Shown here in pieces: positions 34,690 through 42,635 of a stretch of 64,000 bases of DNA. Below the pieces are notes generated by a model that was not told where the DNA came from, ran no database searches, and saw nothing but the letters and a program-made list of their open reading frames with translations. The DNA is from Massilia sp. WG5 (GTDB lineage: Bacteria; Pseudomonadota; Gammaproteobacteria; Burkholderiales; Burkholderiaceae_D): NCBI RefSeq assembly GCF_001412595.2, contig NZ_CP012640.2, positions 3,968,001 through 4,032,000 on the forward strand. Direction: 5' to 3'. Position 1 is the stretch's first letter. Each line of letters opens with the position of its first letter. A program made the translations under genes and the position numbers.

Positions 34690-35889
34690 ATGAGCACTTC
34701 ACATCAGGCCCTCAAGGGCGTGCGCGTGATCGAGATGGGACAACTGATCGCCGGGCCCTTCGCCGGCAAGACCCTGGGCGAATTCGGCGCCGACGTGATC
34801 AAGATCGAGGCGCCCGGCGCGGGCGACCCGCTGCGCAACTGGCGCATGATGAAGGACGGCACCTCGGTCTGGTGGCAGGTTCAGTCGCGCAACAAGCGCT
34901 CCGTGGCGCTCGACCTGCGCAGCAGCGAAGGCCAGGAGATCGCGCGCAAGCTGATCGCCGAGGCCGATGTGCTGGTCGAGAATTTCCGGCCCGGCACCCT
35001 GGAAAGCTGGGGCATGGGCTGGGACGAGCTGTCCGCGCTGAACCCGGGCCTGGTCATGCTGCGCATTTCCGGCTACGGCCAGACCGGCCCCTACCGTGAC
35101 CTGCCGGGCTTCGGCGCGATCGGCGAGGCGATGGGCGGCCTGCGCCACCTGACCGGCGAGCCGGGACGCGTCCCGGTGCGCTGCGGCGTCTCGATCGGCG
35201 ACACCCTGGCCGCCCTGCACGGCACCATCGGCGTGCTGACCGCGCTCTATCACCGCAAGGTCAACGGCGGCAAAGGCCAGGTGATCGACGTGGCCCTGCA
35301 CGAAGCCGTGTTCAACGTGATGGAAAGCCTGATTCCCGAGTACAGCGCGTTCGGCGCGGTGCGCGAGGCGGCCGGCAGCGCACTGCCGGGCATCGCTCCC
35401 TCCAACGCCTACCGCTGCGGCGACGGCTACGTGCTGGTGGCCGGCAACGGCGACAGCATCTTCAAGCGCCTCATGACGGCGATCGGCCGTCCCGACCTGG
35501 GCGAGGCCCCGGACCTGGGCAGCAACACCGGCCGCGTCGCACGGGTGGACGAGATCGACGCCGCCATCGGCGCCTGGACGCTCGAACGCAGCGTGGACCA
35601 GGTGCTGGCGGTGCTGGGCGAGGCGCGGGTCCCGGCCGGCAAGGTGTACACCGCGAAGGACATCGCCGAAGACCCGCACTACCGGGCGCGCGACATGATC
35701 CTGACCCAGCAGACGCGCGAGGGCTACGAGGTCGAGGTGCCGGGCATCGTGCCCAAGCTGATGGGCACGCCGGGCGCGGTGCGCTCGCCGGCCCCGCGCC
35801 TGGGCGAGGACACCGACGCGGTGCTGCGCGAGATCGGCCTCAGCGAAGAGCAGATCGCCGCGCTGCGCGCACGCAAGGTGGTCGCATGA
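34690..35889 (+). CDS. CaiB/BaiF class III CoA-transferase
   Basis: A 399-residue family III CoA-transferase. It carries GVRVIEMGQLIAGPFAGKTLGEFGADVIKIE at the N-terminus (the CoA-binding fold), RNKRSVALDL, and the catalytic aspartate Asp171 in SIGDTLAALHG. It moves CoA from a donor such as succinyl-CoA to an organic acid. The downstream gene is an HMG-CoA-lyase-like enzyme overlapping by ATGA, so the acceptor may be 3-hydroxy-3-methylglutarate or a similar branched acid (inference). Start 34690 has a GGGGA Shine-Dalgarno. An ATG at 34663 is preceded by CAGAAT and 6 nt, so it could be a leaderless alternative. Confidence 0.88.
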   Translation: MSTSHQALKGVRVIEMGQLIAGPFAGKTLGEFGADVIKIEAPGAGDPLRNWRMMKDGTSVWWQVQSRNKRSVALDLRSSEGQEIARKLIAEADVLVENFRPGTLESWGMGWDELSALNPGLVMLRISGYGQTGPYRDLPGFGAIGEAMGGLRHLTGEPGRVPVRCGVSIGDTLAALHGTIGVLTALYHRKVNGGKGQVIDVALHEAVFNVMESLIPEYSAFGAVREAAGSALPGIAPSNAYRCGDGYVLVAGNGDSIFKRLMTAIGRPDLGEAPDLGSNTGRVARVDEIDAAIGAWTLERSVDQVLAVLGEARVPAGKVYTAKDIAEDPHYRARDMILTQQTREGYEVEVPGIVPKLMGTPGAVRSPAPRLGEDTDAVLREIGLSEEQIAALRARKVVA

Positions 35890-36872
35890 GCGCTCCTTTG
35901 GACATGAGCGCCTGGAACGGCGCCGGCCGCCGCATCCACATCCAGGAAGTGGGGCTGCGCGACGGACTGCAGGCCGAGAGCCGTTTCGTGCCGACCGCGG
36001 ACAAGATCGCACTGGCCGACATGCTGTCCGGCGCCGGCCTGGCCAAGATCGAAGCCAGCTCCTTCGTCTCGCCCAGGGCGGTGCCGGCCCTGGCCGACGC
36101 CGCCGAGGTTTTTGCAGGGATCGCACGCCAGCCGGGCGTCGTGTACAGCGCCCTGATCCCCAACCTGCGCGGCGCCGAGCGCGCCATTGGCGCCGGCGTC
36201 GGCGAGATGAACCTGGTGATGTCGGCCAGCGAAAGCCACAACCTGAGCAATCTGCGCATGACGCGCGAGCAGTCCTTCGCCGGCCTGGAGGAAGTGGCCG
36301 CGCTGGCGCATGGCCGCGGCGTGCGGGTCAACATCTCGCTGTCCTGCAGCTTCGGCTGCCCGATGGAAGGGGAGGTGGCGCAGCAGACGGTGCTGGACTG
36401 GTGCGCGCGCTATGTCGACCAGCTGAAGGTGCAGGGCATCACGCTGTGCGACACCACCGGCATGGCGTTTCCGACCCAGGTGCACGCGCTCACCCGCGAA
36501 GTGCGCGAGCGCTGGCCGGCGCTGGAACTGACCCTGCACTTCCATAACACGCGCGGCATGGGCCTGGCCAATGTGCTGGCCGCGATCGATGCCGGCGCCG
36601 ACCGCTTCGATGCCTCATTGGGCGGCATCGGCGGCTGTCCGTATGCGCCCGGCGCCACCGGCAATGTCTGCACCGAGGAAGTCGTGCACGCGCTCGGGCT
36701 GATGGGCTACGAGACCGGCGTCGACCTGCCCCTGCTGCTGCAGGCGGCGCGGCGCCTGCAGGACCTGGTGGGCCACGAGGTACCCAGCCAGATCGTCAAG
36801 GCCGGGCGCCGGCTCGACCTGCACCCGCTTACAGGCTCACGTCAACCCGTGCATACCACGAACGGCCGTTGA
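35886..36872 (+). CDS. Hydroxymethylglutaryl-CoA lyase-like enzyme
   Basis: A 328-residue TIM-barrel aldolase of the HMGL/DRE family: QEVGLRDGLQ (the DRE-type metal motif as LRDGLQ), VKVSSF-like EASSFVSP, SCSFGCPMEG, and the cysteine loop GGIGGCPYAPGATGN (about 245–259). It would cleave HMG-CoA, or a related 3-hydroxyacyl-CoA, into acetyl-CoA and a keto acid. Translationally coupled to the CoA-transferase (ATGA). Its last 44 bp overlap the convergent TonB receptor gene, giving an atypical Thr/Ser/Gln-rich tail. Confidence 0.87.
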   Translation: MSAPLDMSAWNGAGRRIHIQEVGLRDGLQAESRFVPTADKIALADMLSGAGLAKIEASSFVSPRAVPALADAAEVFAGIARQPGVVYSALIPNLRGAERAIGAGVGEMNLVMSASESHNLSNLRMTREQSFAGLEEVAALAHGRGVRVNISLSCSFGCPMEGEVAQQTVLDWCARYVDQLKVQGITLCDTTGMAFPTQVHALTREVRERWPALELTLHFHNTRGMGLANVLAAIDAGADRFDASLGGIGGCPYAPGATGNVCTEEVVHALGLMGYETGVDLPLLLQAARRLQDLVGHEVPSQIVKAGRRLDLHPLTGSRQPVHTTNGR

Positions 36873-39309
36873 TGCCGAACGGGCAGGTCTCCCAGCAGTA
36901 GGTGAAGCCGAGCTGGGGGAAGGGCGCGGCCTTGACCGGATCCCACTTGGTCGGGAAGGTGTTGAACAGGTTGTTCGCGCCGAGCGTCACGCTGGTCGCC
37001 TTGCTGAAGTTGTAGCGCAGCGTGGCGTCGAAGATCCACTTGGCGTCCCAGGTCTGCACGAAGGGGGCCGTAAAGCCCTGGCCCTGCACTTCGCCGTAGT
37101 AGTTGGCGCGCAGGTTGCCGTTCCAGGCGCCGGTCGTGTAGTCGGCCGACAGCACGTGGTGCTGGCGCGGCTGGCCGCGTTCGATCAGGGTCACCTGGGA
37201 ATCGTCGAACAGCTGGGTGCCGCTCAGGACCGGCGAATCGGAGTGGCGGCCCTTCACCTTGGTGCGGTTGAAGTCCAGCTGGCCGGACAGCACCAGGGTC
37301 GAACCCGGCAGGCGGGTGGTGTGCTCGGCCACGATGTCGAGGCCGCGCGTCTGGGTGTCGATGGCATTGGTGAAGAACTGCGCCTGGCCGACCTTCAGCG
37401 GATCGAGGATGGCCTTGATCGGGCAGGCCGCAAGGGTGGCGCAAGGGCCCGATTCCGGCGCGATGTTCGACGAGAACACGATGCGGTTGTCGATGTCGAT
37501 GCCCCACAGGTCGGCCGTCAGCGAGAAGTTCGAGGCCGGACGCAGCACGATGCCGACGCTGGCGTTCTTCGACGTTTCCTCCTTCAGGTTCGGGATGCCG
37601 AAGGCCTTGGTGACGGCGCTGCCTTCGCGCGCGGTCAGGGTCTCGGTCAGCACGCCGGCCGCGTTCAGGTTGGTCGAGACCGAACTGTAGAACTTCTGCT
37701 GCACGCTCGGCGCACGGAAGCCGGTCGACACCGTGCCGCGCAGGCCCACGGTTTTCGAGGGATCGTAGCGCAGGCTCAGCTTGCCGGTGGTGGTGCTGCC
37801 GAAGTCCGAGTATTTTTCCCAGCGCACGGCCGCGCCCAGCAGCAGTTCGTTGGTCAGCTTGTGTTCGAGGTCGGCGTACAGCGCGATGTTGTGGCGGCTG
37901 TCGTCCACCGCGGTGCCGGGCGTGTAGCCGGGGAAGCCCTGGGTGCCCGAGGCCGCCGCGCCGCCGGTCTGGTCGCGGATCACGATGGCCGGATTGTTGG
38001 TGCGGCCGTACTGGTAGGAGACCGGATCGCCGGCGTCGATCGCATAGCCGTCGCGGCGGTATTCGAAGCCGGTGGCGAAGGAGATGGCGCGGCCGCCGAT
38101 CTCGAGCGGGCCGCGCAAGTCGGCGTTGACGGTGGTCTGCTTGAATTTCAGCTTGCCGGTGTCGGCTTCCAGCGGCGATTCGGCGTAGATGCCGCCGCCC
38201 GGCTTCGGCTCGTACCAGTAGCTGACGTTGATGGTTTCCTTTTCGTGGAAATCGAGCTCGCTGCGGCCATGGTTGACCGAGAAGTCGACTTTCCACTGGC
38301 CGGCCAGGTCGCGCCGGTAGCCCAGGGCCAGCGAAGCATCCTTGACCGTGGTGCGGATGTTCGGCAGGAAGCCGTTCGGGTACACGGCCGGCACGTTGCG
38401 GCCGTCGCCGGCGGAGCGGAAGAAGCCGGCCGAGTCGCCGGTGCGGTGCGAGACGCCGCCGAAGGTATAGAACTCGCCGTCGTTCCCGGTCGGCAGCGCC
38501 GAGTTCCACCAGAAGTACTTGTCCTTGGCCAGGCTGTCGCCGATGCGCTGGGTCACGCGCGGCGGGTCGACCCGCAGGCTGTCCACGCCGGCGCGGTTGG
38601 TCTCGCCGCGGTGGCGGCCTTCGACGGTCAGGTTGACGTAGCCGCCGTCGCCGATCGCCCAGCCCCGGTTGGCGCTGCCGGAGTAGAGCTGGCCGCCGCC
38701 TTCGCTGGTGCCGCCGGCGGTGCCCGACAGCTGGGTTTCGCCGGTCTGCTGCTTGAGCACGATGTTGATCACGCCGGCGATCGCATCCGAGCCGTATTGC
38801 GCGGCCGCGCCGTCGCGCAGCACCTCGATGCGCTGGATCGCCGACATCGGGATCGCATTGATGTCGGTGCCGGCCGAGCCGCGGCCGATGGTCTGCTGCA
38901 CGTTGACCAGCGCCTGCTGGTGGCGGCGCTTGCCGTTGACCAGCACCAGCAACTGGTCGGGTCCGAGCGAACGCAGGGTCGCCGGGCGGATGATGTCGGT
39001 GCCGTCGCTGATGAAGGTCGACGAGAAGTTGAAGGACGGGTCCAGGGTCTGCAGCAGCTTGCCGAGTTCCAGCGGCCCCGCCATCTGCATGTCCTTGGCG
39101 CTGATCAGGCCGACCGGCGCGGAGGCGTCGAGGGCCGTGCGCGCCGCGCCGCGCGAGCCGAGCACCACGACCGAGGGCGCGGTCGGATCGACGGCGGACT
39201 GGGTCGGGGCGGTGTCGGCCGTCTGCGACCAGGCGGGCGCAAAGGCAAGCAGGAGGGAAGAAGCGAGGAGGGTGCGGGTAAAGCCGGGCAAGACGGTCTG
39301 TTTGGTCAT
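36829..39309 (-). CDS. TonB-dependent outer membrane receptor
   Basis: An 826-residue receptor. It has a signal peptide (TRTLLASSLLLAFAPAWSQ, cleaved near 29), a plug domain (about 45–170, with LRSLGPDQLLVLVNGKRRHQ and IQRIEVLRDGAAAQYGSDAIAGVINIV) and a long beta-barrel. The plug signature resembles receptors for nutrients other than classic ferric siderophores; substrate is unknown. The barrel ends ARVDVSL rather than with the usual terminal aromatic residue of outer-membrane proteins. No TonB/ExbBD or sigma/anti-sigma genes are adjacent. Two long frames overlapping it in other phases are shadows of GC-rich codon use. Confidence 0.9.
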   Translation of the reverse strand: MTKQTVLPGFTRTLLASSLLLAFAPAWSQTADTAPTQSAVDPTAPSVVVLGSRGAARTALDASAPVGLISAKDMQMAGPLELGKLLQTLDPSFNFSSTFISDGTDIIRPATLRSLGPDQLLVLVNGKRRHQQALVNVQQTIGRGSAGTDINAIPMSAIQRIEVLRDGAAAQYGSDAIAGVINIVLKQQTGETQLSGTAGGTSEGGGQLYSGSANRGWAIGDGGYVNLTVEGRHRGETNRAGVDSLRVDPPRVTQRIGDSLAKDKYFWWNSALPTGNDGEFYTFGGVSHRTGDSAGFFRSAGDGRNVPAVYPNGFLPNIRTTVKDASLALGYRRDLAGQWKVDFSVNHGRSELDFHEKETINVSYWYEPKPGGGIYAESPLEADTGKLKFKQTTVNADLRGPLEIGGRAISFATGFEYRRDGYAIDAGDPVSYQYGRTNNPAIVIRDQTGGAAASGTQGFPGYTPGTAVDDSRHNIALYADLEHKLTNELLLGAAVRWEKYSDFGSTTTGKLSLRYDPSKTVGLRGTVSTGFRAPSVQQKFYSSVSTNLNAAGVLTETLTAREGSAVTKAFGIPNLKEETSKNASVGIVLRPASNFSLTADLWGIDIDNRIVFSSNIAPESGPCATLAACPIKAILDPLKVGQAQFFTNAIDTQTRGLDIVAEHTTRLPGSTLVLSGQLDFNRTKVKGRHSDSPVLSGTQLFDDSQVTLIERGQPRQHHVLSADYTTGAWNGNLRANYYGEVQGQGFTAPFVQTWDAKWIFDATLRYNFSKATSVTLGANNLFNTFPTKWDPVKAAPFPQLGFTYCWETCPFGINGRSWYARVDVSL

Positions 39310-39666
39310 CCTGGTTCTCTCGTCGATAGGGTTCGGATACTGGCGGCGCGGGCAGGGCGCGCATCCAACCGGACGAGTCTAACGAGTCAAGATGAGTATG
39401 GACAATTGTTAACGCAAGGGATGCATACGCTATGTACCATTCCGGCAACATTGCTTGTATAGTCAGGCCGAATTCGGCTACTCTTGAGAGAGCGCCCGCG
39501 CCATCCCGGCCGGTTTTCGGGATGGCGCATCCCGGTCAATTGTGACATTTCGAGAGAATGTCCGCGCGTTCCCCTCACCCACTCTGCGGCCGGCTCCAGC
39601 CTTGCGCCGCGAAGCGTTATATATTCGTGTATATTGCGTTTTCGTTCCCAAGGATCCGGAGATGTC
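39310..39666. other. Divergent intergenic region between the TonB receptor and modA
   Basis: About 357 bp without a gene. The half next to the receptor is AT-richer (TTGTTAACGC, TATAGTCAGG) and should hold its promoter, though no clear -35/-10 pair was found. The half next to modA contains the ModE-like palindrome and the modA Shine-Dalgarno. Confidence 0.55.
39615..39638 (+). promoter_or_regulatory. ModE-type operator upstream of modA
   Basis: CGTTATAT (39615–39622) and ATATTGCG (39631–39638) form an imperfect dyad (6 of 8 positions) with an 8-bp spacer, resembling the known ModE consensus CGTTATAT-N-ATATAACG. It overlaps TATA-rich promoter words and lies 28 bp before the modA start. The operon itself encodes ModE, so molybdate-dependent autorepression is likely. 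Confidence 0.72.
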
Positions 39667-40425
39667 GTGCGCATTACTGTCATGCAAAAGGTCGCTACCG
39701 CCACCGCTTTCAGCCTGGCGGCAAGCCTGGCGCAGGCAGGCGACCTGCACGTTTCCGCCGCGGCCAGCCTGACAAATGCCTTCAAGGACATTGCCGCGAG
39801 TTATGAAGCCCGGCATGCGGGCACCAGTGTCCTGCTGAACTTCGGCGCATCCGGCGCCCTGCTGCAGCAGATGGCCAAGGGCGCGCCGGTCGACGTGCTC
39901 GCCTCCGCCGACATGGAAACGATGGACACGGCCGTGAAGCAGAAGCTGGTCGCGAACGGCGAGCGCCGCAACTTCGCGCGCAACAGCCTGGTCCTGGTCG
40001 TGCCGTACGACAGCAAACACAGCCCGAAGCGCCTGCAGGACCTCGGCCAGCCGAGCGTGCGGAAGATCGCCATCGGCAATCCGGCCAGCGTGCCCGTCGG
40101 CCGCTATACCCGGCACGCGCTCGACGCGGCGCAGCTGTGGTCCGGTGTCTCCGCCAAGGCCATCCATACCCAGAACGTGCGCCAGTCGCTCGACTACGTG
40201 GCGCGCGGCGAAGTGGATGCCGGCTTCGTCTACGGCACCGATGCCGCCCTCATGAAGGACAAGGTCAAGGTCGCGTTCGAGGTGCCGCTCGATATCGCCA
40301 TCGGCTATCCGATCGCGCGTACCGCCGCCAGTACCGATCCGCTCGAGGCGCAGCGCTTCATCGATTTCGTGCTGTCGCCGGCGGGGCAGGCGGTGCTGGC
40401 GAAATACGGATTCCGGAAGCCATGA
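39667..40425 (+). CDS. modA: Molybdate ABC transporter, periplasmic binding protein ModA
   Basis: ModA captures molybdate (and tungstate) in the periplasm. From a GTG start the product is 252 residues, with a signal peptide (hydrophobic ATATAFSLAASLAQA, cleaved near residue 23) and the oxyanion-binding motifs VSAAASLTNAFKDIA, LLNFGASGALLQQ and FVYGTDAAL typical of the family. GTG at 39667 was chosen because GGAG lies 5 nt before it, whereas the first ATG (39682) would be 20 nt away. First gene of modABCE. Confidence 0.93.
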   Translation: MRITVMQKVATATAFSLAASLAQAGDLHVSAAASLTNAFKDIAASYEARHAGTSVLLNFGASGALLQQMAKGAPVDVLASADMETMDTAVKQKLVANGERRNFARNSLVLVVPYDSKHSPKRLQDLGQPSVRKIAIGNPASVPVGRYTRHALDAAQLWSGVSAKAIHTQNVRQSLDYVARGEVDAGFVYGTDAALMKDKVKVAFEVPLDIAIGYPIARTAASTDPLEAQRFIDFVLSPAGQAVLAKYGFRKP

Positions 40426-41096
40426 ACGCGGACGCGTGGTCGGCGCTGGCGCTGTCGCTGAAGGTCGCGGGCTGCGCCACGCTGATCAATCTCGTGCTGG
40501 GCGTCGGGATCGGCTTCCTGCTGGCGCGGCGGCGCTTTCCGGGCCGTGAACTGCTGGACACCCTGCTGACCCTGCCCATGGTGATGCCGCCGACCGTGCT
40601 GGGCTACTACCTGCTGGTGCTGGTCGGCCGCCATGGCTGGCTCGGCGCCTGGCTGCAGGACCGCTTCGGCATCAACCTGATCTTCACCTGGCAGGGCGCC
40701 GTGATCGCCGCCGCCATCGTCATCTTCCCGCTGGTGTTCAAGCCGGCGCGCGCCGCCTTCGAGGCGGTCGACGGCCAGCTGGAGCAGGCCGCGCGCGTGC
40801 TGGGCATCTCGGAGGCCGCGCTGTTCTTCCGGGTCACGCTGCCGCTGGCCTGGCGCGGCATCCTGGCGGGCGTCCTGCTCGGCTTCGCGCGCGCGCTGGG
40901 CGAGTTCGGCGCGACCCTGATGGTGGCCGGCAGCATTCCCGGCCGTACCCAGACCCTGTCGATCGCGGTGTACGAAGCGGTGCAGGCCGGGCAGGACGAT
41001 ACCGCCAACCTGCTGGTGCTGCTGACCTCCTGCGTCTGCGTCGCCGTGCTGCTGACCGCGGGACGGCTGGCACCGGGCCGCCTGGCCGGCCGCTAG
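40422..41096 (+). CDS. modB: Molybdate ABC transporter permease ModB
   Basis: A 224-residue inner-membrane permease with about five membrane helices. The EAA loop (EAARVLGISE-like QAARVLGISEAALFFRVTLP) contacts ModC. LPMVMPPTVLGYYLL and GEFGATLMVAG are typical ModB segments. The ATG overlaps the modA stop (ATGA). Confidence 0.94.
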   Translation: MNADAWSALALSLKVAGCATLINLVLGVGIGFLLARRRFPGRELLDTLLTLPMVMPPTVLGYYLLVLVGRHGWLGAWLQDRFGINLIFTWQGAVIAAAIVIFPLVFKPARAAFEAVDGQLEQAARVLGISEAALFFRVTLPLAWRGILAGVLLGFARALGEFGATLMVAGSIPGRTQTLSIAVYEAVQAGQDDTANLLVLLTSCVCVAVLLTAGRLAPGRLAGR

Positions 41097-41105
41097 GGGA
41101 CGGCG

Positions 41106-41756
41106 ATGCTGCTCGATCTCGATATCCGCAAGACCCTGGGCGCCGGCAGGCAGACTTTCCGGCTCGACGTGCGCCTGCGCACGGACAGCCAGCGCACCGT
41201 CATCCTCGGTCCGTCCGGTTCCGGCAAGAGCCTGACCATGAAGGCGATCGCCGGCCTGCTGCGTCCGGACGCCGGCCACATCAGGCTCGACAACCAGGTG
41301 CTGTTCGACGCCGCCCGGGGCATCGACCTGGCGCCGCAGCAAAGGCGGCTGGCCTATGTGTTCCAGGACTATGCACTGTTCCCGCACCTGACCGTGCGCC
41401 AGAACATCGCCTTCCCGCTGGTGCGCGGCTGGTTCAACCCGCGCCGCCGCCAGCACCGGGAACAGGTCGATTACTGGTGCGAGGCCTTCCAGCTCGGCCA
41501 TGTGGCCGACCAGTACCCGGACGAACTCTCGGGTGGACAGAAGCAGCGCACGGCGCTGGCGCGCGCCCTGGTGACGCATCCGCGTGCGCTGCTGCTGGAC
41601 GAACCCTTCGCCGCCCTCGACCGCGATTTGCGCGTCCTCATGCGCGCCGAACTCAAGGAGCTGCAGCATCGCCTGCAGGTGCCGATGGTGATGATCACCC
41701 ACGATCCGGAAGACGCCGAGGTGTTCGGCGACCACGTGCTCGAATTCACAGGATGA
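41106..41756 (+). CDS. modC: Molybdate ABC transporter ATP-binding protein ModC (short form)
   Basis: The ATPase that powers molybdate import. Walker A GPSGSGKS (35–42), Q-loop VFQDYALFPHL, signature LSGGQKQR, Walker B LLLDEPFAALD and the H-loop THDPEDA are all present. The protein is only 216 residues, against about 350 for E. coli ModC, and ends at DHVLEFTG. The C-terminal TOBE/Mop domains that bind molybdate and regulate ModC are therefore absent. The sequence is not frameshifted: the modE ATG overlaps the stop by ATGA, so the short form is the normal gene. Confidence 0.92.
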   Translation: MLLDLDIRKTLGAGRQTFRLDVRLRTDSQRTVILGPSGSGKSLTMKAIAGLLRPDAGHIRLDNQVLFDAARGIDLAPQQRRLAYVFQDYALFPHLTVRQNIAFPLVRGWFNPRRRQHREQVDYWCEAFQLGHVADQYPDELSGGQKQRTALARALVTHPRALLLDEPFAALDRDLRVLMRAELKELQHRLQVPMVMITHDPEDAEVFGDHVLEFTG

Positions 41757-42577
41757 ACATGGACGTCATGCAAGAAAAAACGGCGATCGGGCTCGACGGC
41801 GAGATCTGGATGACGGTCGGCGGCGAAAACCTCGGCGGCCCGGGACGGATCGCGCTGCTGGCGAAGATCGGCGAGTGCGGCTCGATCACCCAGGCGGCGA
41901 AAGCCATCCGGATGAGCTACAAGGCGGCCTGGGACGCCATCGACGCGATGAACAACCTGGCCGGCGAGCCGCTGGTGGCGCGCCTGGCGGGCGGCAAGGG
42001 CGGCGGCGGCACCCGCCTGACCGCGCGCGGCGAGCAACTGGTGGCCAACTTCCGGCTGATCGAACGCGAGCACCGGAACTTCGTCCAACGCCTGGGCGAG
42101 CAGGCCGCCGGCATCGCCGACGATTACTTATTGGTCAGGAAAATGAGCATGAGAACTAGTGCACGCAACCAGTTTTCCGGAAAAGTCACACGGCTTGCCC
42201 GCGGCGCCGTCAACGACGAGATCGAGCTGGCGGTGGCCGGCGGCCACGCCATCGTCGCCATCGTCACGCATGAGAGCGTCGACAGCCTCGGCCTGCAGGT
42301 CGGGGCGGACGCCTTCGCCCTCGTCAAATCCTCCTCCATCATCCTGGCGGCGCAGGACGAGGGCGCGCGCTATTCCGCCCGCAACCGCCTGACCGGGACC
42401 ATCGCCCGTATCGAGCCCGGCGCCGTCAACACCGAGGTCGTGATCGACCTGCCGGGCGGCGGCTCGGTGGCCGCCATCGTTACCCGGGAAAGCAGCAATG
42501 CGATGGGCCTGGCGGTGGGCGGCACGGTGACGGCGATGTTCAAGGCATCGAGCGTGATCGTCGGCGTACCCGCCTGA
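41753..42577 (+). CDS. modE: Molybdate-responsive regulator ModE with two TOBE/Mop domains
   Basis: A 274-residue protein combining a LysR-type N-terminal winged helix (about 30–115: GRIALLAKIGECGSITQAAKAIRMSYKAAWDAID) with two tandem Mop/TOBE molybdate-binding domains (about 138–202 and 208–272: RNQFSGKV..., RNRLTGTI...). With molybdate bound it represses the mod operon; a matching palindrome lies before modA. Length is close to E. coli ModE (262). Being last in modABCE and translationally coupled to modC, it forms an autoregulatory loop. Confidence 0.93.
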   Translation: MNMDVMQEKTAIGLDGEIWMTVGGENLGGPGRIALLAKIGECGSITQAAKAIRMSYKAAWDAIDAMNNLAGEPLVARLAGGKGGGGTRLTARGEQLVANFRLIEREHRNFVQRLGEQAAGIADDYLLVRKMSMRTSARNQFSGKVTRLARGAVNDEIELAVAGGHAIVAIVTHESVDSLGLQVGADAFALVKSSSIILAAQDEGARYSARNRLTGTIARIEPGAVNTEVVIDLPGGGSVAAIVTRESSNAMGLAVGGTVTAMFKASSVIVGVPA

Positions 42578-42635
42578 GCGGTGTGCCTGCGGCGCGCGGA
42601 ACGCGCTACAGTAATGCGGTGTGAAGGAGGAAAAA

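Noticed and set aside
37156..39462. Long open frame on the plus strand across the TonB receptor, and another minus-strand frame at 36842–39451
   Set aside because: Only the frame ending at 36829 has a signal peptide, plug and barrel signatures; the others are Arg/Ala/Gly-rich shadows.
41106..41756. ModC truncated by a frameshift
   Set aside because: The stop codon overlaps the modE start in the ATGA pattern used elsewhere in the operon, and the downstream frames encode the ModE helix-turn-helix, so nothing is lost by frameshift in this copy.
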